The notes under the pieces were generated by a model. That model was not told the DNA's origin. It did not search any database and saw only the letters and a program-made list of their open reading frames with translations. A stretch of 64,000 nucleotides of DNA from Zhihengliuella sp. ISTPL4 (GTDB lineage Bacteria; Actinomycetota; Actinomycetes; Actinomycetales; Microbacteriaceae): NCBI RefSeq assembly GCF_002848265.1, contig NZ_CP025422.1, positions 1,178,001-1,242,000 on the forward strand, given 5' to 3'. Below, one piece after another: positions 44,472-53,219 of the stretch (the first letter of the stretch is position 1; each line of letters opens with the position of its first letter). A program made the position numbers and the translations under genes.

Positions 44472-44873
44472 ATGGACATCACCTTCCTGCAGCCGGACGG
44501 CCTCGTCCGCAGCCCGGCCTTCAGCCACGCCGCCGTCATTCCCGGCGGAGCCACCACCGTCTACATCGGCGGGCAGAACGGCGTCGATGCCTCCGGCGCC
44601 GTCGTCTCCTCCGATGTCGGCGCACAGTCGCTCCGCGCTCTCGACAACGCGCGGCTCGCGCTGGAGTCCGCGGGGGCGACGCTCGACGACGTCGTGAGTT
44701 GGACCATCCTCATCCACCAGGACGCTGATCTGCGAGCGGCGTACGGCGCCGTGGCCTCCACCCTCGCCCGGGACGGTGCTCCGCCTCTGGTGACCGCCGC
44801 CCGGGTGGCTGGCCTCGGCGTGCCCGGAGCCCTCATCGAGGTGAGCGCGATCGCGGCGATGGTCGGCGACTGA
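44472..44873 (+). CDS. Rid-family (YjgF/YER057c) protein
   Basis: A 133-residue protein of the trimeric Rid fold with VYIGGQNGVDASGAVV, LRALDNARLALESAGATLDDVVSWTI (in part) and a C-terminal GALIEVSAIA strand. RidA enzymes hydrolyse reactive enamines and need an Arg before the last strand. Here that site reads GVPGALIEV without Arg, so it more likely belongs to a Rid2/Rid3-type group of unclear activity. CAAGAT lies 6 nt before the ATG. Its stop abuts the convergent dinB stop with no gap. Confidence 0.88.
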   Translation: MDITFLQPDGLVRSPAFSHAAVIPGGATTVYIGGQNGVDASGAVVSSDVGAQSLRALDNARLALESAGATLDDVVSWTILIHQDADLRAAYGAVASTLARDGAPPLVTAARVAGLGVPGALIEVSAIAAMVGD

Positions 44874-45950
44874 TCAGATGCGGCCGCGTACGGGCGTGCG
44901 CTCGACACCGTCCGGCACGTCGGGCATGGTCATCTCGGCACGCACGCCGAGGAGCCGCACCTCCCGGTCACCGTCGAGGGTCTCGCCCAGGGCGAGCGCC
45001 GCCGCGACGACCTCCTCGCGGTCCGTCGTCGGCGCCAGGAGCTTCCGGCCGAAGGTCTTCGTCTCGAACGGCGCGTACCGCACCTTGAGGTGCACCCGCA
45101 TCACCGGACGCTTTTCGGCGGCGCAGTCGTCGAACGCCTGTCCCGCGAGCTCCTTCAGCGCCGCCTGCACGGCGTCGCGTGTCGTGAGGTTCTGCTGATA
45201 CGTGGTCTCCCGACTGTGACTTCGCGCGACCCAGGGCGTGTTGTCCACGATGCGGGGCCCCAGCCCGGAACCCAGGCCGAGGTACCACCGCCCCATCTTC
45301 GGGCCGAACTCCGCCACGAGCGCCGCCTCGTCCGCCGCCGCGAGTTCCCGCACCGTGATGATGCCGTGCCCCGCGAGCCTCTTCTGGACCTTCGGTCCCA
45401 CACCCCAGAGGTCACGGGTGGGCCGGTCTCCCATCACGGCGAACCAGTTGTCGCCCGTCAGCCGGAAGACGCCCTGCGGCTTGCCGAACTCCGTCGCGAT
45501 CTTCGCCCGCACCTTGTTGTCACCGATCCCGACGGAACAGTGCAGACCCGTGGCCTCCTGCACCGCCTGTTGCGCGGTCCGCGCCACCACCTCCGGCTCG
45601 TCGGTGGTGACGCCGAGGAAGCACTCGTCCCACCCGATCACCTCGAGCACCATATCCGGCAGTGTCCGCAGCGCCGCCATCACCTCGTCGGATGCACGCT
45701 CGTACTCCGCGTGATCCACGGGCAGGAACACCGCGTCCTCCGGCGCTTTCCGCGCCGCGATCTTCAACGGCATCCCCGAGCCGATCCCGAAGGCACGGGC
45801 CTCGTACGACGCGGTCGACACGACCGCTCGCTCCGTCGGGTCTCCCCGTCCCCCGACGATCAGCGGGCGCCCCGCGAGCTCCGGGCGGCGTCGCACCTCG
45901 ACCGCGGCGATGAACTGGTCCATGTCGACGTGCAGCACCCACTCGGCCAT
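44874..45950 (-). CDS. dinB: Y-family DNA polymerase IV, DinB2-like
   Basis: A 358-residue lesion-bypass polymerase. Catalytic acids are Asp9 (HVDMDQF) and Asp108-Glu109 (GWDECFL). A helix-hairpin-helix thumb and a little-finger domain follow (KTFGRKLLAPTTD). No C-terminal clamp motif is obvious. The residue after Phe13, the steric gate that excludes ribonucleotides (Phe/Tyr in most DinB), is Ile14. Mycobacterial DinB2, which has Leu there, uses ribonucleotides well. Segments QFIAAVEVRRRPEL and GWDECFLG resemble DinB2. CACACT lies 6 nt before the ATG. Confidence 0.94.
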   Translation of the reverse strand: MAEWVLHVDMDQFIAAVEVRRRPELAGRPLIVGGRGDPTERAVVSTASYEARAFGIGSGMPLKIAARKAPEDAVFLPVDHAEYERASDEVMAALRTLPDMVLEVIGWDECFLGVTTDEPEVVARTAQQAVQEATGLHCSVGIGDNKVRAKIATEFGKPQGVFRLTGDNWFAVMGDRPTRDLWGVGPKVQKRLAGHGIITVRELAAADEAALVAEFGPKMGRWYLGLGSGLGPRIVDNTPWVARSHSRETTYQQNLTTRDAVQAALKELAGQAFDDCAAEKRPVMRVHLKVRYAPFETKTFGRKLLAPTTDREEVVAAALALGETLDGDREVRLLGVRAEMTMPDVPDGVERTPVRGRI

Positions 45951-45989
45951 GCATCGAGTGTGACCGCTGACGGCCGGGAAGTCACCCCG

Positions 45990-46841
45990 TCAGACGAGGA
46001 AGATCGGCAGGAGTCCCGGGTTGTGGGCGTGGACGAGGACGGCGAAGACGACGGCATCGAAGAGCAGGTGCACCGTGACGACGTAGGCCAGCGAGTGCGT
46101 CCGGAGGAAGATGAACCCCTGCAGGAGCGCGAACGGGATGGTCAGCAGCGGCCCCCACTCCCGGTACCCCAGCTCCCAGAGGAAGGAGACGAACACGACG
46201 GCCTGCAGCACGTTCGCCAGCGCATCGGGGAAATGACGGCGCAGCAGCGCGAAGACGGTGCAGATGAAGAACAGCTCGTCCCAGATGCCGACCGCGCCGA
46301 CGCCGACGAAGAGCCGGGCGATGAGGTCCGGCGTGTCCACAACCGGCCAGTTCTGGTACACACCGCTGGTGATGAAGTAGTAAGGCAGGATCAGCCAGCC
46401 GAGCACGAGCACGGCGACGAGCCAGCCCCAGTGGAGCTTCCCCCAGCGCTGCCCCGTCCGCCAGGGGAACCGGATCGCGCGGTCTCGGAAGGCGAATCGC
46501 GAGAGCAGATAAGGCACGAGCACCGCGCCGCCGAGCGCGAGCGTGAAGCGCAGCATCGCCAGGTTGTCGAGCTCAGCCGCGAGGGGGATGACGCTCACGA
46601 TCAGCATGCCGACCGCGATCAGGGCGAGGTCTCTGGTGAGCGACGGCGACCGGGGGCCGTCGGCCGCGGTGCGTGCCTGCCCGCGGCGTTCGAGAACCGC
46701 GGCGATCGCGAGCCCGAGCGCCAGCAGCAGCCAGCCGAGCCAGGGCAGCGCCGCGACGAAGAAGGCGGGGGCGGCACCGCACACCAGTGCTGCCGGCACG
46801 ACCCGCGCGCCCACGGGGGCGACCGTCGGGGCCTGGGTCAT
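45990..46841 (-). CDS. CPBP (ABI)-family membrane protein with degenerate protease motif
   Basis: A 283-residue protein with about eight helices. The CPBP intramembrane protease family carries EExxxR followed by two His motifs. Here the first motif reads GIWDELFFICTVF, with Asp for the first Glu and no Arg. A later VTVHLLFDAV keeps one His. Proteolytic activity is therefore doubtful. ATG lies in the ATGA overlap with the trmB stop, so it is translated with trmB. Confidence 0.78.
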   Translation of the reverse strand: MTQAPTVAPVGARVVPAALVCGAAPAFFVAALPWLGWLLLALGLAIAAVLERRGQARTAADGPRSPSLTRDLALIAVGMLIVSVIPLAAELDNLAMLRFTLALGGAVLVPYLLSRFAFRDRAIRFPWRTGQRWGKLHWGWLVAVLVLGWLILPYYFITSGVYQNWPVVDTPDLIARLFVGVGAVGIWDELFFICTVFALLRRHFPDALANVLQAVVFVSFLWELGYREWGPLLTIPFALLQGFIFLRTHSLAYVVTVHLLFDAVVFAVLVHAHNPGLLPIFLV

Positions 46842-47563
46842 GCACGCTCCCGTCGGCGATAGACGAGATCACGGATGTCGCGACCCTTCGCGATGCCCTT
46901 CCGCTCGAAGGCGGTCATCACGCGACCGTCGAACCGCTCGGCCCAGTCGCCGTCGAACGCCCGCTCGAAGACGGGATCAGCGTCGAGGACCTCGCGCATC
47001 TGCAGCGCGTAGTCCTCCCAGTCCGTCGCCAGCCGGAGCAACCCGCCGTCGCGCAGCGCCCGTGCAGCCGTGCCGCCGAACCCCGGACGCACCAGACGAC
47101 GCTTGGTGTGGCGCTTCTTGTGCCAAGGATCGGGGAAGAAGATCCACACCTCGGCCGCCGCGGCCTCCGGCAGGTACGAGGAGAGCACCTCCGGCGCGTT
47201 GGCCTCGACGACGCGCAGATTCCGGGCGCCTGCCCGATCCGCGTCGAGCATGGTCCGGGCGACCCCGGCTCGGAAGACCTCCACGGCGAGGAAGTCGTCG
47301 TGCGGACGGCTCGTGGCGGCCGCGACGATGGCGTGCCCCTGACCCGATCCGATCTCGACGAAGAGATCCGCCTCCCTGCCGTACTCGGCAGCGATGTCGA
47401 GCCGTGCATCGGGGTGCACGGAGGTCCACGCCACCGCGCGCGGCACATCCAGCAGGTAGTGCGGGGCGAGGTCGGAGAAGGCGCGCTCCTGCGCCTCGGA
47501 CATCCGGCCGCTCCGGCGCACGAAGGACACCGGTTCGTCGCGGAAAGTACGCGGTTCGGGCAT
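46838..47563 (-). CDS. trmB: tRNA (guanine-N7)-methyltransferase
   Basis: Makes m7G46 in tRNA. The 241-residue protein has the SAM-binding FVEIGSGQGHA (68-78) and the TrmB signature FFPDPWHKKRHTKRRLV (about 146-162). The start ATG at 47563 is 6 nt after TACCCT, a leaderless pattern. It is followed by the membrane protein at 46841 with a 4-bp overlap. Confidence 0.96.
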   Translation of the reverse strand: MPEPRTFRDEPVSFVRRSGRMSEAQERAFSDLAPHYLLDVPRAVAWTSVHPDARLDIAAEYGREADLFVEIGSGQGHAIVAAATSRPHDDFLAVEVFRAGVARTMLDADRAGARNLRVVEANAPEVLSSYLPEAAAAEVWIFFPDPWHKKRHTKRRLVRPGFGGTAARALRDGGLLRLATDWEDYALQMREVLDADPVFERAFDGDWAERFDGRVMTAFERKGIAKGRDIRDLVYRRRERA

Positions 47564-47604
47564 GGATCCAGGGTAGCTGTCGGCGGCGCCGCGCCCCGAC
47601 GCGC

Positions 47605-48444
47605 TCAGACGACGGGCTCGGTGACGAAGTCGATCAGCTCCTCCACGCGGCCGAGGAGGGCGGGCTCGAGGTCGCGATAGGTCGTGACCTTCGACAGGAT
47701 GTGCTGCCAGGCGCGGGCTGTGTCCGCCTGCGTGTCGTGCGGCCAGCCGAAGGCCCGGCAGATGCCGGTCTTCCAGTCGACGCCGCGCGGGATCTCCGGC
47801 CACGCCGCGATCCCGAGCGCGCGCGGGGTGACGCACTGCCAGACGTCGACGAAAGGGTGTCCGACGATGCGGACGTGACGGCCGTGCGGGCCGCGGGCGA
47901 CGGCGTCGGCGATGCGCGACTCCTTCGACCCCGGTACGAGGTGGTCGACGAGCACGCCGTAGCGCCGCCGCGCGCTCGGCGGCTCCGCCGCGAGGAGTTC
48001 GTCGAGCAGGTCCACGCCCTGCAGGTACTCGACGACGACGCCCTCGACGCGCAGGTCCGCCCCCCACACCTTCTCCACCAGCTCGGCATCGTGCCGTCCC
48101 TCGACGAGGATGCGGCTGGGGAGCGCCGTCCGCGCGCGCTGGTCCGCGACGGCGAAGGAGCCGGACGCCGTGCGGCGCGGGCCCTGCGCGGAGGCGGAAG
48201 GCACCGCGAGGCGGACCGGCGCGCCGTCGATGAGGAAGCCGCCGCCGAGGGGGAACAGGCGCCGCCGCCCGAGCCGATCCTCGAGTTCCACGGTGCCGCC
48301 CTGCACCTTCGTGACCGCCCCGCAGAAGCCGTCCGCCGCGACCTCGACCACGAGGTCGAGCTCCGCGGCCACCTGCGGCACGGGCTTCGCACCCCGCTCA
48401 CGCCATCCTGCCGCCAGCACGTCCGCTCCGTACCTGTCGTCCAT
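47605..48444 (-). CDS. DUF3097 family protein
   Basis: A 279-residue actinobacterial protein of unknown function. A DRYGADVLA N-terminus and a small beta domain (40-75) precede a TOPRIM-like segment with ILVEGRHDAELVEKVWG (about 107-123) and GVLVDHLVPGSKESRIAD. The Glu and Asp residues there suggest a TOPRIM-fold nucleic-acid role, which is inference. ATG at 48444 is 7 nt after TACGCT. Confidence 0.88.
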   Translation of the reverse strand: MDDRYGADVLAAGWRERGAKPVPQVAAELDLVVEVAADGFCGAVTKVQGGTVELEDRLGRRRLFPLGGGFLIDGAPVRLAVPSASAQGPRRTASGSFAVADQRARTALPSRILVEGRHDAELVEKVWGADLRVEGVVVEYLQGVDLLDELLAAEPPSARRRYGVLVDHLVPGSKESRIADAVARGPHGRHVRIVGHPFVDVWQCVTPRALGIAAWPEIPRGVDWKTGICRAFGWPHDTQADTARAWQHILSKVTTYRDLEPALLGRVEELIDFVTEPVV

Positions 48445-48566
48445 GCCTTCCAGCGTATGTGTCTCCGCTGAGGGCGAACGGTGAGACGCGCGCGAGTGCT
48501 GTCGCGTGTCGGACCCAATGCATAGACTCGACACATGGGGCTCGGCTGCCGGTCGGAGGGAACACG

Positions 48567-50600
48567 ATGACGAAACGGTGGCTGACGCTGGCTGCTCTGG
48601 CTCTCGCGGTCGCGACGGGTGCGCTGTCCGCCTCGGCGGCATCGGCGACCGACCCGCTCTCGCTCGACTCCGGGTATGTGACCGACCAGGCCGATGTCCT
48701 CTCCCCCTCCGAGGAGGAACAGGTCGAGGCGCGACTGCAGGAGCTCACGGCGAACTCCTCCGCCGACCTCTTCGTCGTTCTCGTCGACGACTTCACCAGT
48801 CCGAGCGACAGCGTCGCCTGGGCCGACCAGGTCGCGAACGACAACGGCCTCGGCCCGGATCAGTACCTGCTCGCGATCGCCGTCGAGGGGCGGAGCCTCT
48901 ACATCTCCGCCGATTCCTCCGGTCCGCTGAGCGACGGGCAGCTCGCCGCTGTCGAGGACGCCATCGCCCCACTCGCCGGCAGCGGAGACTGGGTCGGGGC
49001 GATCACGCTCGCCGCCGACGAGATCCAGGGCGACGGCGGTGCCGGGGCGCTCCGCGTCACCCTGATCGTCGTCGGGGTGGTGGCCGTCGCGCTCCTGATC
49101 TGGCTCATCGTGGCGCTGATCCGACGCGCGCGCCGCAACGCGGCCGTCCGTGAGCGGGGCGCCATGCCGGAGACCCCCGATCCCGCCGACCCCTTCTCGA
49201 CGTTGACCGATGCGCAGGTCGACCAGCAGGCCGGCGTCGCACTGGTCCGCGCCGACGACGCCATCACCTCCAGCCGGGAGGAGCTGGGCTTCGCCGTGGC
49301 GCAATACGGCGAGGGGGCGACCGCGGCGTTCTCCCGCGCCGTCGACGAGGCGAAGGCGAAGATCGCCGAGGCGTTCGACCTCCGGCAGAAGCTCGACGAC
49401 GAGATCGAGGACTCCATCCACGACCGGCGCGCGTGGCACATCCGCATCATCCGGCTCGCCGACGAGATCGACGACATCCTCGACGACAACACCGAGGCGT
49501 TCGACGAGCTGCGCAAGCTGCAGGAGAACGCGCCGCAGGAACTGGAGCGCGTGCGTCGGGAGCGCGACGAGCTGACGCCGCTCCTCGCCTCGGCCGCACC
49601 CGCGCTCGCCGCTCTCTCCGAAACGTACGACCAGAGCGCGCTGACCACCGTGGCGGACAATCCCGCTCAGGCGCAGGAACGTGCGGCCCTCGCAGATCGC
49701 TCGATCGACGCGGCGGCTCAGGCGCTGACCGCCGGGCGCAGCGGGGAGGCCGCGTTCGCGATCCGCACCGCCGAACAGGCGGTCGCGCAGGCCGCGCAGC
49801 TGGTCCAGGCGATCACCGCCCTCGGCACCGAGCTGTCCGCCATCGAAGCGCAGGCGCAGTCTCTCGTCGCGGAGCTGCAGGCCGATGTCACGGCAGCAGC
49901 GCAGCTCCCCGATCCGTCCGGAACTCTGGCCTCCGCGTCCGGCGCCGTCACCGCGCAGCTGCAGGCCGCGCACGCTGAACTCCTCGGCACGCCGCGGAAC
50001 CCGCAGCGCGCCCTGGACGCCCTCACCGCCGCGAACGCCCAGATCGACGGCGCGATCGCCCAGGGGCGCGAAGCCGTGGACCGCGCGCGCCGAGCACAGC
50101 AGCTCCTCGAGCAGACGCTCGTCCAGGCCGGATCCGAGATCCGCGCCGCGCGTGACTTCATCGAGACGCGCCGCGGCACGGTGGGGTCCACTGCCCGCAC
50201 CCGGCTCGCCGCGGCGGACGCCGCGCTCACCCAGGCGCTCACCCTGCGCGCGACCGAGGTCGAACGCGCCCTCGCCGAGGCGCAGCGCGCCCTCAGTCTG
50301 GCGCGCGAGGCCACATCCGCGGCGGAGGCCGACCTGCGCGCGTACTCCCCCGGCGGCTACGCGGACGACGGCTGGGGCGGTCTCTTCAGCGGTTCCGGCT
50401 CCCGCTCGGGCGGCTCCGGCATCGGCGGCGACATCCTCGGCGGGATCATCGGCGGACTCCTCGCCGGCGGCGGCGGAGGCGGCGGCTCCTCGCGACGCAG
50501 CAGCAGCTGGCGCTCGTCCGGAGGCTTCCGCAGCTCCGGCTTCGGCGGCGGCTCCCGCAGCGGCGGCGGCCGCGGACGCTCCGGAGGTCGACGCTTCTGA
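48567..50600 (+). CDS. TPM-domain membrane protein with long coiled coil
   Basis: A 677-residue protein. The signal peptide (1 to about 29) ends ASA. A TPM domain (about 32-160, PLSLDSGYVTDQADVLSPSEEEQ...) lies outside the membrane. One helix (about 168-190) is followed by a long Ala/Glu/Gln-rich coiled coil (200-600) and a Gly/Ser/Arg-rich tail with GGGGGGGSS. ATG has GGTCGGAGGG upstream. TPM proteins next to PspA occur in envelope-stress loci. PspA follows after 59 bp. Confidence 0.9.
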   Translation: MTKRWLTLAALALAVATGALSASAASATDPLSLDSGYVTDQADVLSPSEEEQVEARLQELTANSSADLFVVLVDDFTSPSDSVAWADQVANDNGLGPDQYLLAIAVEGRSLYISADSSGPLSDGQLAAVEDAIAPLAGSGDWVGAITLAADEIQGDGGAGALRVTLIVVGVVAVALLIWLIVALIRRARRNAAVRERGAMPETPDPADPFSTLTDAQVDQQAGVALVRADDAITSSREELGFAVAQYGEGATAAFSRAVDEAKAKIAEAFDLRQKLDDEIEDSIHDRRAWHIRIIRLADEIDDILDDNTEAFDELRKLQENAPQELERVRRERDELTPLLASAAPALAALSETYDQSALTTVADNPAQAQERAALADRSIDAAAQALTAGRSGEAAFAIRTAEQAVAQAAQLVQAITALGTELSAIEAQAQSLVAELQADVTAAAQLPDPSGTLASASGAVTAQLQAAHAELLGTPRNPQRALDALTAANAQIDGAIAQGREAVDRARRAQQLLEQTLVQAGSEIRAARDFIETRRGTVGSTARTRLAAADAALTQALTLRATEVERALAEAQRALSLAREATSAAEADLRAYSPGGYADDGWGGLFSGSGSRSGGSGIGGDILGGIIGGLLAGGGGGGGSSRRSSSWRSSGGFRSSGFGGGSRSGGGRGRSGGRRF

Positions 50601-50659
50601 TCCTCCGCACAGACACATACGCCAAGCTCTCGAAGACGCCCCTCTGAAAGGAACCACGC

Positions 50660-51403
50660 ATGACCAAGCAGTCCATCTTCGGACGGATCTCCACTCTCGT
50701 CCGCGCGAACATCAACGCCCTCCTCGATTCTGCGGAGGACCCGCAGAAGATGCTCGACCAGCTCGTCCGCGACTACACCAACAGCATCGCCGACGCCGAG
50801 TCCGCCATCGCGGAGACCATCGGCAACCTGCGGTTGCTGGAGCGGGACCACGAGGAAGACGTGCAGGCGGCGACCGAGTGGGGCAACAAGGCCCTGGCCG
50901 CCAGCCGCAAGGCCGACGAGATGCGCGGCGCGGGCAACACCGCCGACGCCGACAAGTTCGACAACCTCGCGAAGATCGCCCTGCAGCGCCAGATCAGCGC
51001 CGAGCGCGAGGCCACCGGCGCGGAGCCGCAGATCGCGGCCCAGACGGAGATCGTCGACAAGCTCAAGAGCGGCCTGAACGGCATGAAGGACAAGCTCAAC
51101 GAGCTGAAGAACAAGCGCAGCGAGCTCCTCGCCCGCGCCAAGGTCGCCGAGGCGCAGACCAAGGTGCAGGACGCGGTCAGCTCGATCAACGTGCTCGACC
51201 CCACCAGCGAACTGGGTCGGTTCGAGGACAAGGTCCGTCGGCAGGAGGCCATCGCCCAGGGCAAGGCGGAGATCGCCGCGTCCAGCCTCGACGCGCAGTT
51301 CGAGAGCCTCGAAGACCTCGGAGAGCTCACCGAGGTCGAGGCACGACTCGCCGAGCTGAAGGCCGGCGGCAGCGCGCCGCGGCAGGCCCTCGAAGGCAAC
51401 TGA
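50660..51403 (+). CDS. pspA: PspA/IM30 family protein
   Basis: A 247-residue ESCRT-III-like membrane-remodelling protein. It is almost entirely helical with N-terminal KQSIFGRISTLVRANINALLD (in part) and DPQKMLDQLVRDYTN, the classic start of PspA. Long coiled coil helices run to about 225. It binds stressed membranes from the cytoplasm. ATG has GAAAGGAA 6 nt upstream. Confidence 0.93.
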   Translation: MTKQSIFGRISTLVRANINALLDSAEDPQKMLDQLVRDYTNSIADAESAIAETIGNLRLLERDHEEDVQAATEWGNKALAASRKADEMRGAGNTADADKFDNLAKIALQRQISAEREATGAEPQIAAQTEIVDKLKSGLNGMKDKLNELKNKRSELLARAKVAEAQTKVQDAVSSINVLDPTSELGRFEDKVRRQEAIAQGKAEIAASSLDAQFESLEDLGELTEVEARLAELKAGGSAPRQALEGN

Positions 51404-51412
51404 CACCGTCGC

Positions 51413-51440
51413 GGATGCCCGGGCCCGTGCCCGGGCATCC
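51413..51440 (+). terminator. Terminator after pspA
   Basis: A perfect 12-bp GC-rich stem (GGATGCCCGGGC and its complement) with a CCGT loop, 9 nt after the pspA stop. Confidence 0.85.
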
Positions 51441-51466
51441 GCCGTTCCCGGCTCCGGAGGTCTCCT

Positions 51467-52270
51467 ATGGTGCGTTTCCTCGTCGTACCGCAGTGGCAGG
51501 GTTCACCCGCCGCGCGCGCGATGCTCCTCGTCGACGGCGCCGCCGCCATCGCGGGCGACCTGCCGCGCGCGGCGACGACCGTGCTGGACGTCCCCGTCGA
51601 AGCCGGTGAGTCGCTCGGCACGGGCGTCCGACGTCTCAGCGCGCTCTTGCGCACGCGGGAGCTCGTGGCGGGGCATCTCGAAGCAGGGACCGTGCTGATC
51701 GGCGGCGACTGTAGCATCACGGTGGCCGCTCTCGACACGCTCCCCGGCGGTACGGACGACCTCGCCGTCGTCTGGTGCGACGCGCACGCCGACCTGCACA
51801 CGCCGGAGACGTCGCCGTCCGGGGCGTTCTCCGGCATGGCTCTGCGCGCCGTGCTCGGCGAAGGAGAGTCGCAGCTCGCCCTCTCCCCCGGGGTCGCCCG
51901 CGACCGCGTGGTCGCCGTGGGCGTCCGCGCCGTGGACGATGCCGAGGCCGACGAGCTCGCGCGCGTGCGAAACCTCGGGGTCACCGACCTGGACGATCCC
52001 GCCGCGCTCGCCGACGCCGTGCAGGCGACCGGAGCCCGGCGCGTCTGGGTGCACATCGACGTGGACGTGCTGGACCCCGGATCGTTCGGCGGCGTGTCCT
52101 CTGCCGTCCCCTTCGGCGTCACCCCTGCCGCTCTGAGCACCGCCCTCAAGGAGCTGCGCGCCCGGATACCGCTCGCCGGAGCGACCATCGCGGGCTTCGC
52201 TCCGCGTACACCGGCCGATGCCGTCGACGACCTCGGGGCACTGCTGCGCCTCGTCGGAGCCGTCGCGTGA
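51467..52270 (+). CDS. Arginase/agmatinase/formiminoglutamase-fold protein
   Basis: A 267-residue ureohydrolase-family protein. Metal ligands appear in DAHADLH (Asp105, His107, Asp109) and HIDVDVLDP (Asp198, Asp200). The first ligand motif, normally GGDHS, is GGDCS, with Cys82 in place of the His that binds the first manganese. This may alter metal or activity. Substrate unknown. ATG follows GGAGGTCTCCT. The stop overlaps the next gene in GTGA. Confidence 0.88.
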   Translation: MVRFLVVPQWQGSPAARAMLLVDGAAAIAGDLPRAATTVLDVPVEAGESLGTGVRRLSALLRTRELVAGHLEAGTVLIGGDCSITVAALDTLPGGTDDLAVVWCDAHADLHTPETSPSGAFSGMALRAVLGEGESQLALSPGVARDRVVAVGVRAVDDAEADELARVRNLGVTDLDDPAALADAVQATGARRVWVHIDVDVLDPGSFGGVSSAVPFGVTPAALSTALKELRARIPLAGATIAGFAPRTPADAVDDLGALLRLVGAVA

Positions 52271-52710
52271 CGCCGCAGCCGGGCTGGGAGACGATCGCCG
52301 CCGACCGTCTCGCGCGCGGCCGCCGGATGGACCGCCGGATCCCTTCCTTCCTGCTGCGCTCCCCGATCAGTCGCCTGGGCTACCTCTGGGGCACCGCCGT
52401 CGGCTGGGTCTGGGGGGCGCTGTGGAGCACCGGCCCGATCGAGCGACGCTCCGGCCTCTGGGTCTTCGGCGGCATGCCCCGCTGGACCTTCCATCGCGGC
52501 GGTGTGTGCGTGGGCGGCTGCTTCCTGACCGGCGATGCGCGGCCCACCGAGGCTGTTCTGCGCCACGAGGCCGTGCACAAGCAGCAGTGGCTGCGCTACG
52601 GCTTCCTGATGCCGGCGCTCTATCTGTTCGCTGGACGGGACCCGCTGCGGAATCGCTTCGAGATCGAAGCGGGGCTGGAAGACGGCAACTACGTGCGCCG
52701 CGCCCGCTGA
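52267..52710 (+). CDS. Small HExxH-motif protein, unknown
   Basis: A 147-residue protein starting at GTG in the 4-bp overlap with the arginase-fold gene. A hydrophobic stretch (about 37-53) precedes RHEAVHKQQ (His100, Glu101, His104), a zinc-peptidase-like HExxH, and a possible third ligand in FEIEAGLEDGNYV. Homologues are often mislabelled Fe-S oxidoreductase, and only a few cysteines are present. Activity is unproven. Confidence 0.78.
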   Translation: MTPQPGWETIAADRLARGRRMDRRIPSFLLRSPISRLGYLWGTAVGWVWGALWSTGPIERRSGLWVFGGMPRWTFHRGGVCVGGCFLTGDARPTEAVLRHEAVHKQQWLRYGFLMPALYLFAGRDPLRNRFEIEAGLEDGNYVRRAR

Positions 52711-52711
52711 T

Positions 52712-53182
52712 TCAGTTCTCGACGGGGAGCAGCCCGAAGCGCTCGGGCACCCGGATCCGGTTCGCGGCGACGCCGAGACGGCCCGTGAGGTGCTCGACGA
52801 TGTCGGCGGTGCCGAGGTAGCCCCCGAGCAGGGTGACGTGGGTCTCGACCTCGTCGTCCACCAGCATCTCGTCAGCCCACGCGCAGGTGGCTCGGGCCAG
52901 GGCCTGACCGGGGGCGCAGCCGCGACCGCTACCCGGGACTCCGGAGCGCGACGAGCGCGCGAGCCAGGTGACCGTCATGCGGCCGGGGGCATCGATGACG
53001 CCGATGTCGGTGGCATCGGGCACCTCGATGAAGATCCGACCGGAGGCGCAGAGCGGGAGGGTCGCGAGGAACGCTTCGAGGTCGAGCAGCGAATGCTCGT
53101 CGGCGGTCACCAGATGGTGTGCGCGACGGCGCGCTGCGCGGCGTTCCGCACGCGTGCCCCGGGTGTCGAGCGTGGTGTCCAT
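52712..53182 (-). CDS. SIP C-terminal-domain protein (siderophore-interacting type)
   Basis: A 156-residue protein matching only the C-terminal NAD(P)H-binding SIP domain of siderophore-interacting flavoproteins (HHLVTADEHSLLDLEAFLATLP, in part, and a closing VETHVTLLGGYLGTADIVEHL). The N-terminal FAD domain of the usual 250-300-residue protein is absent. ATG at 53182 follows TACGAT by 9 nt. A DtxR-like box lies 19-37 bp upstream, so iron control is likely. Confidence 0.85.
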   Translation of the reverse strand: MDTTLDTRGTRAERRAARRRAHHLVTADEHSLLDLEAFLATLPLCASGRIFIEVPDATDIGVIDAPGRMTVTWLARSSRSGVPGSGRGCAPGQALARATCAWADEMLVDDEVETHVTLLGGYLGTADIVEHLTGRLGVAANRIRVPERFGLLPVEN

Positions 53183-53200
53183 GGTGATCCCATCGTACAC

Positions 53201-53219
53201 CAAGCAAAGGCTTGCCTAA
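53201..53219 (-). promoter_or_regulatory. DtxR/IdeR-like iron box
   Basis: CAAGCAAAGGCTTGCCTAA agrees with the palindromic consensus TTAGGTTAGGCTAACCTAA at 12 of 19 positions, and the right half AGGCTTGCCTAA is strong. It lies directly upstream of the SIP gene and overlaps the stop region of the phosphatase gene. Iron-bound DtxR family repressors bind such sites. Confidence 0.6.

Noticed and set aside
45990..46841. Calling the membrane protein an active CPBP protease
   Set aside because: The EExxxR motif is changed to DELFFI without the Arg; only one of the histidines is clear.
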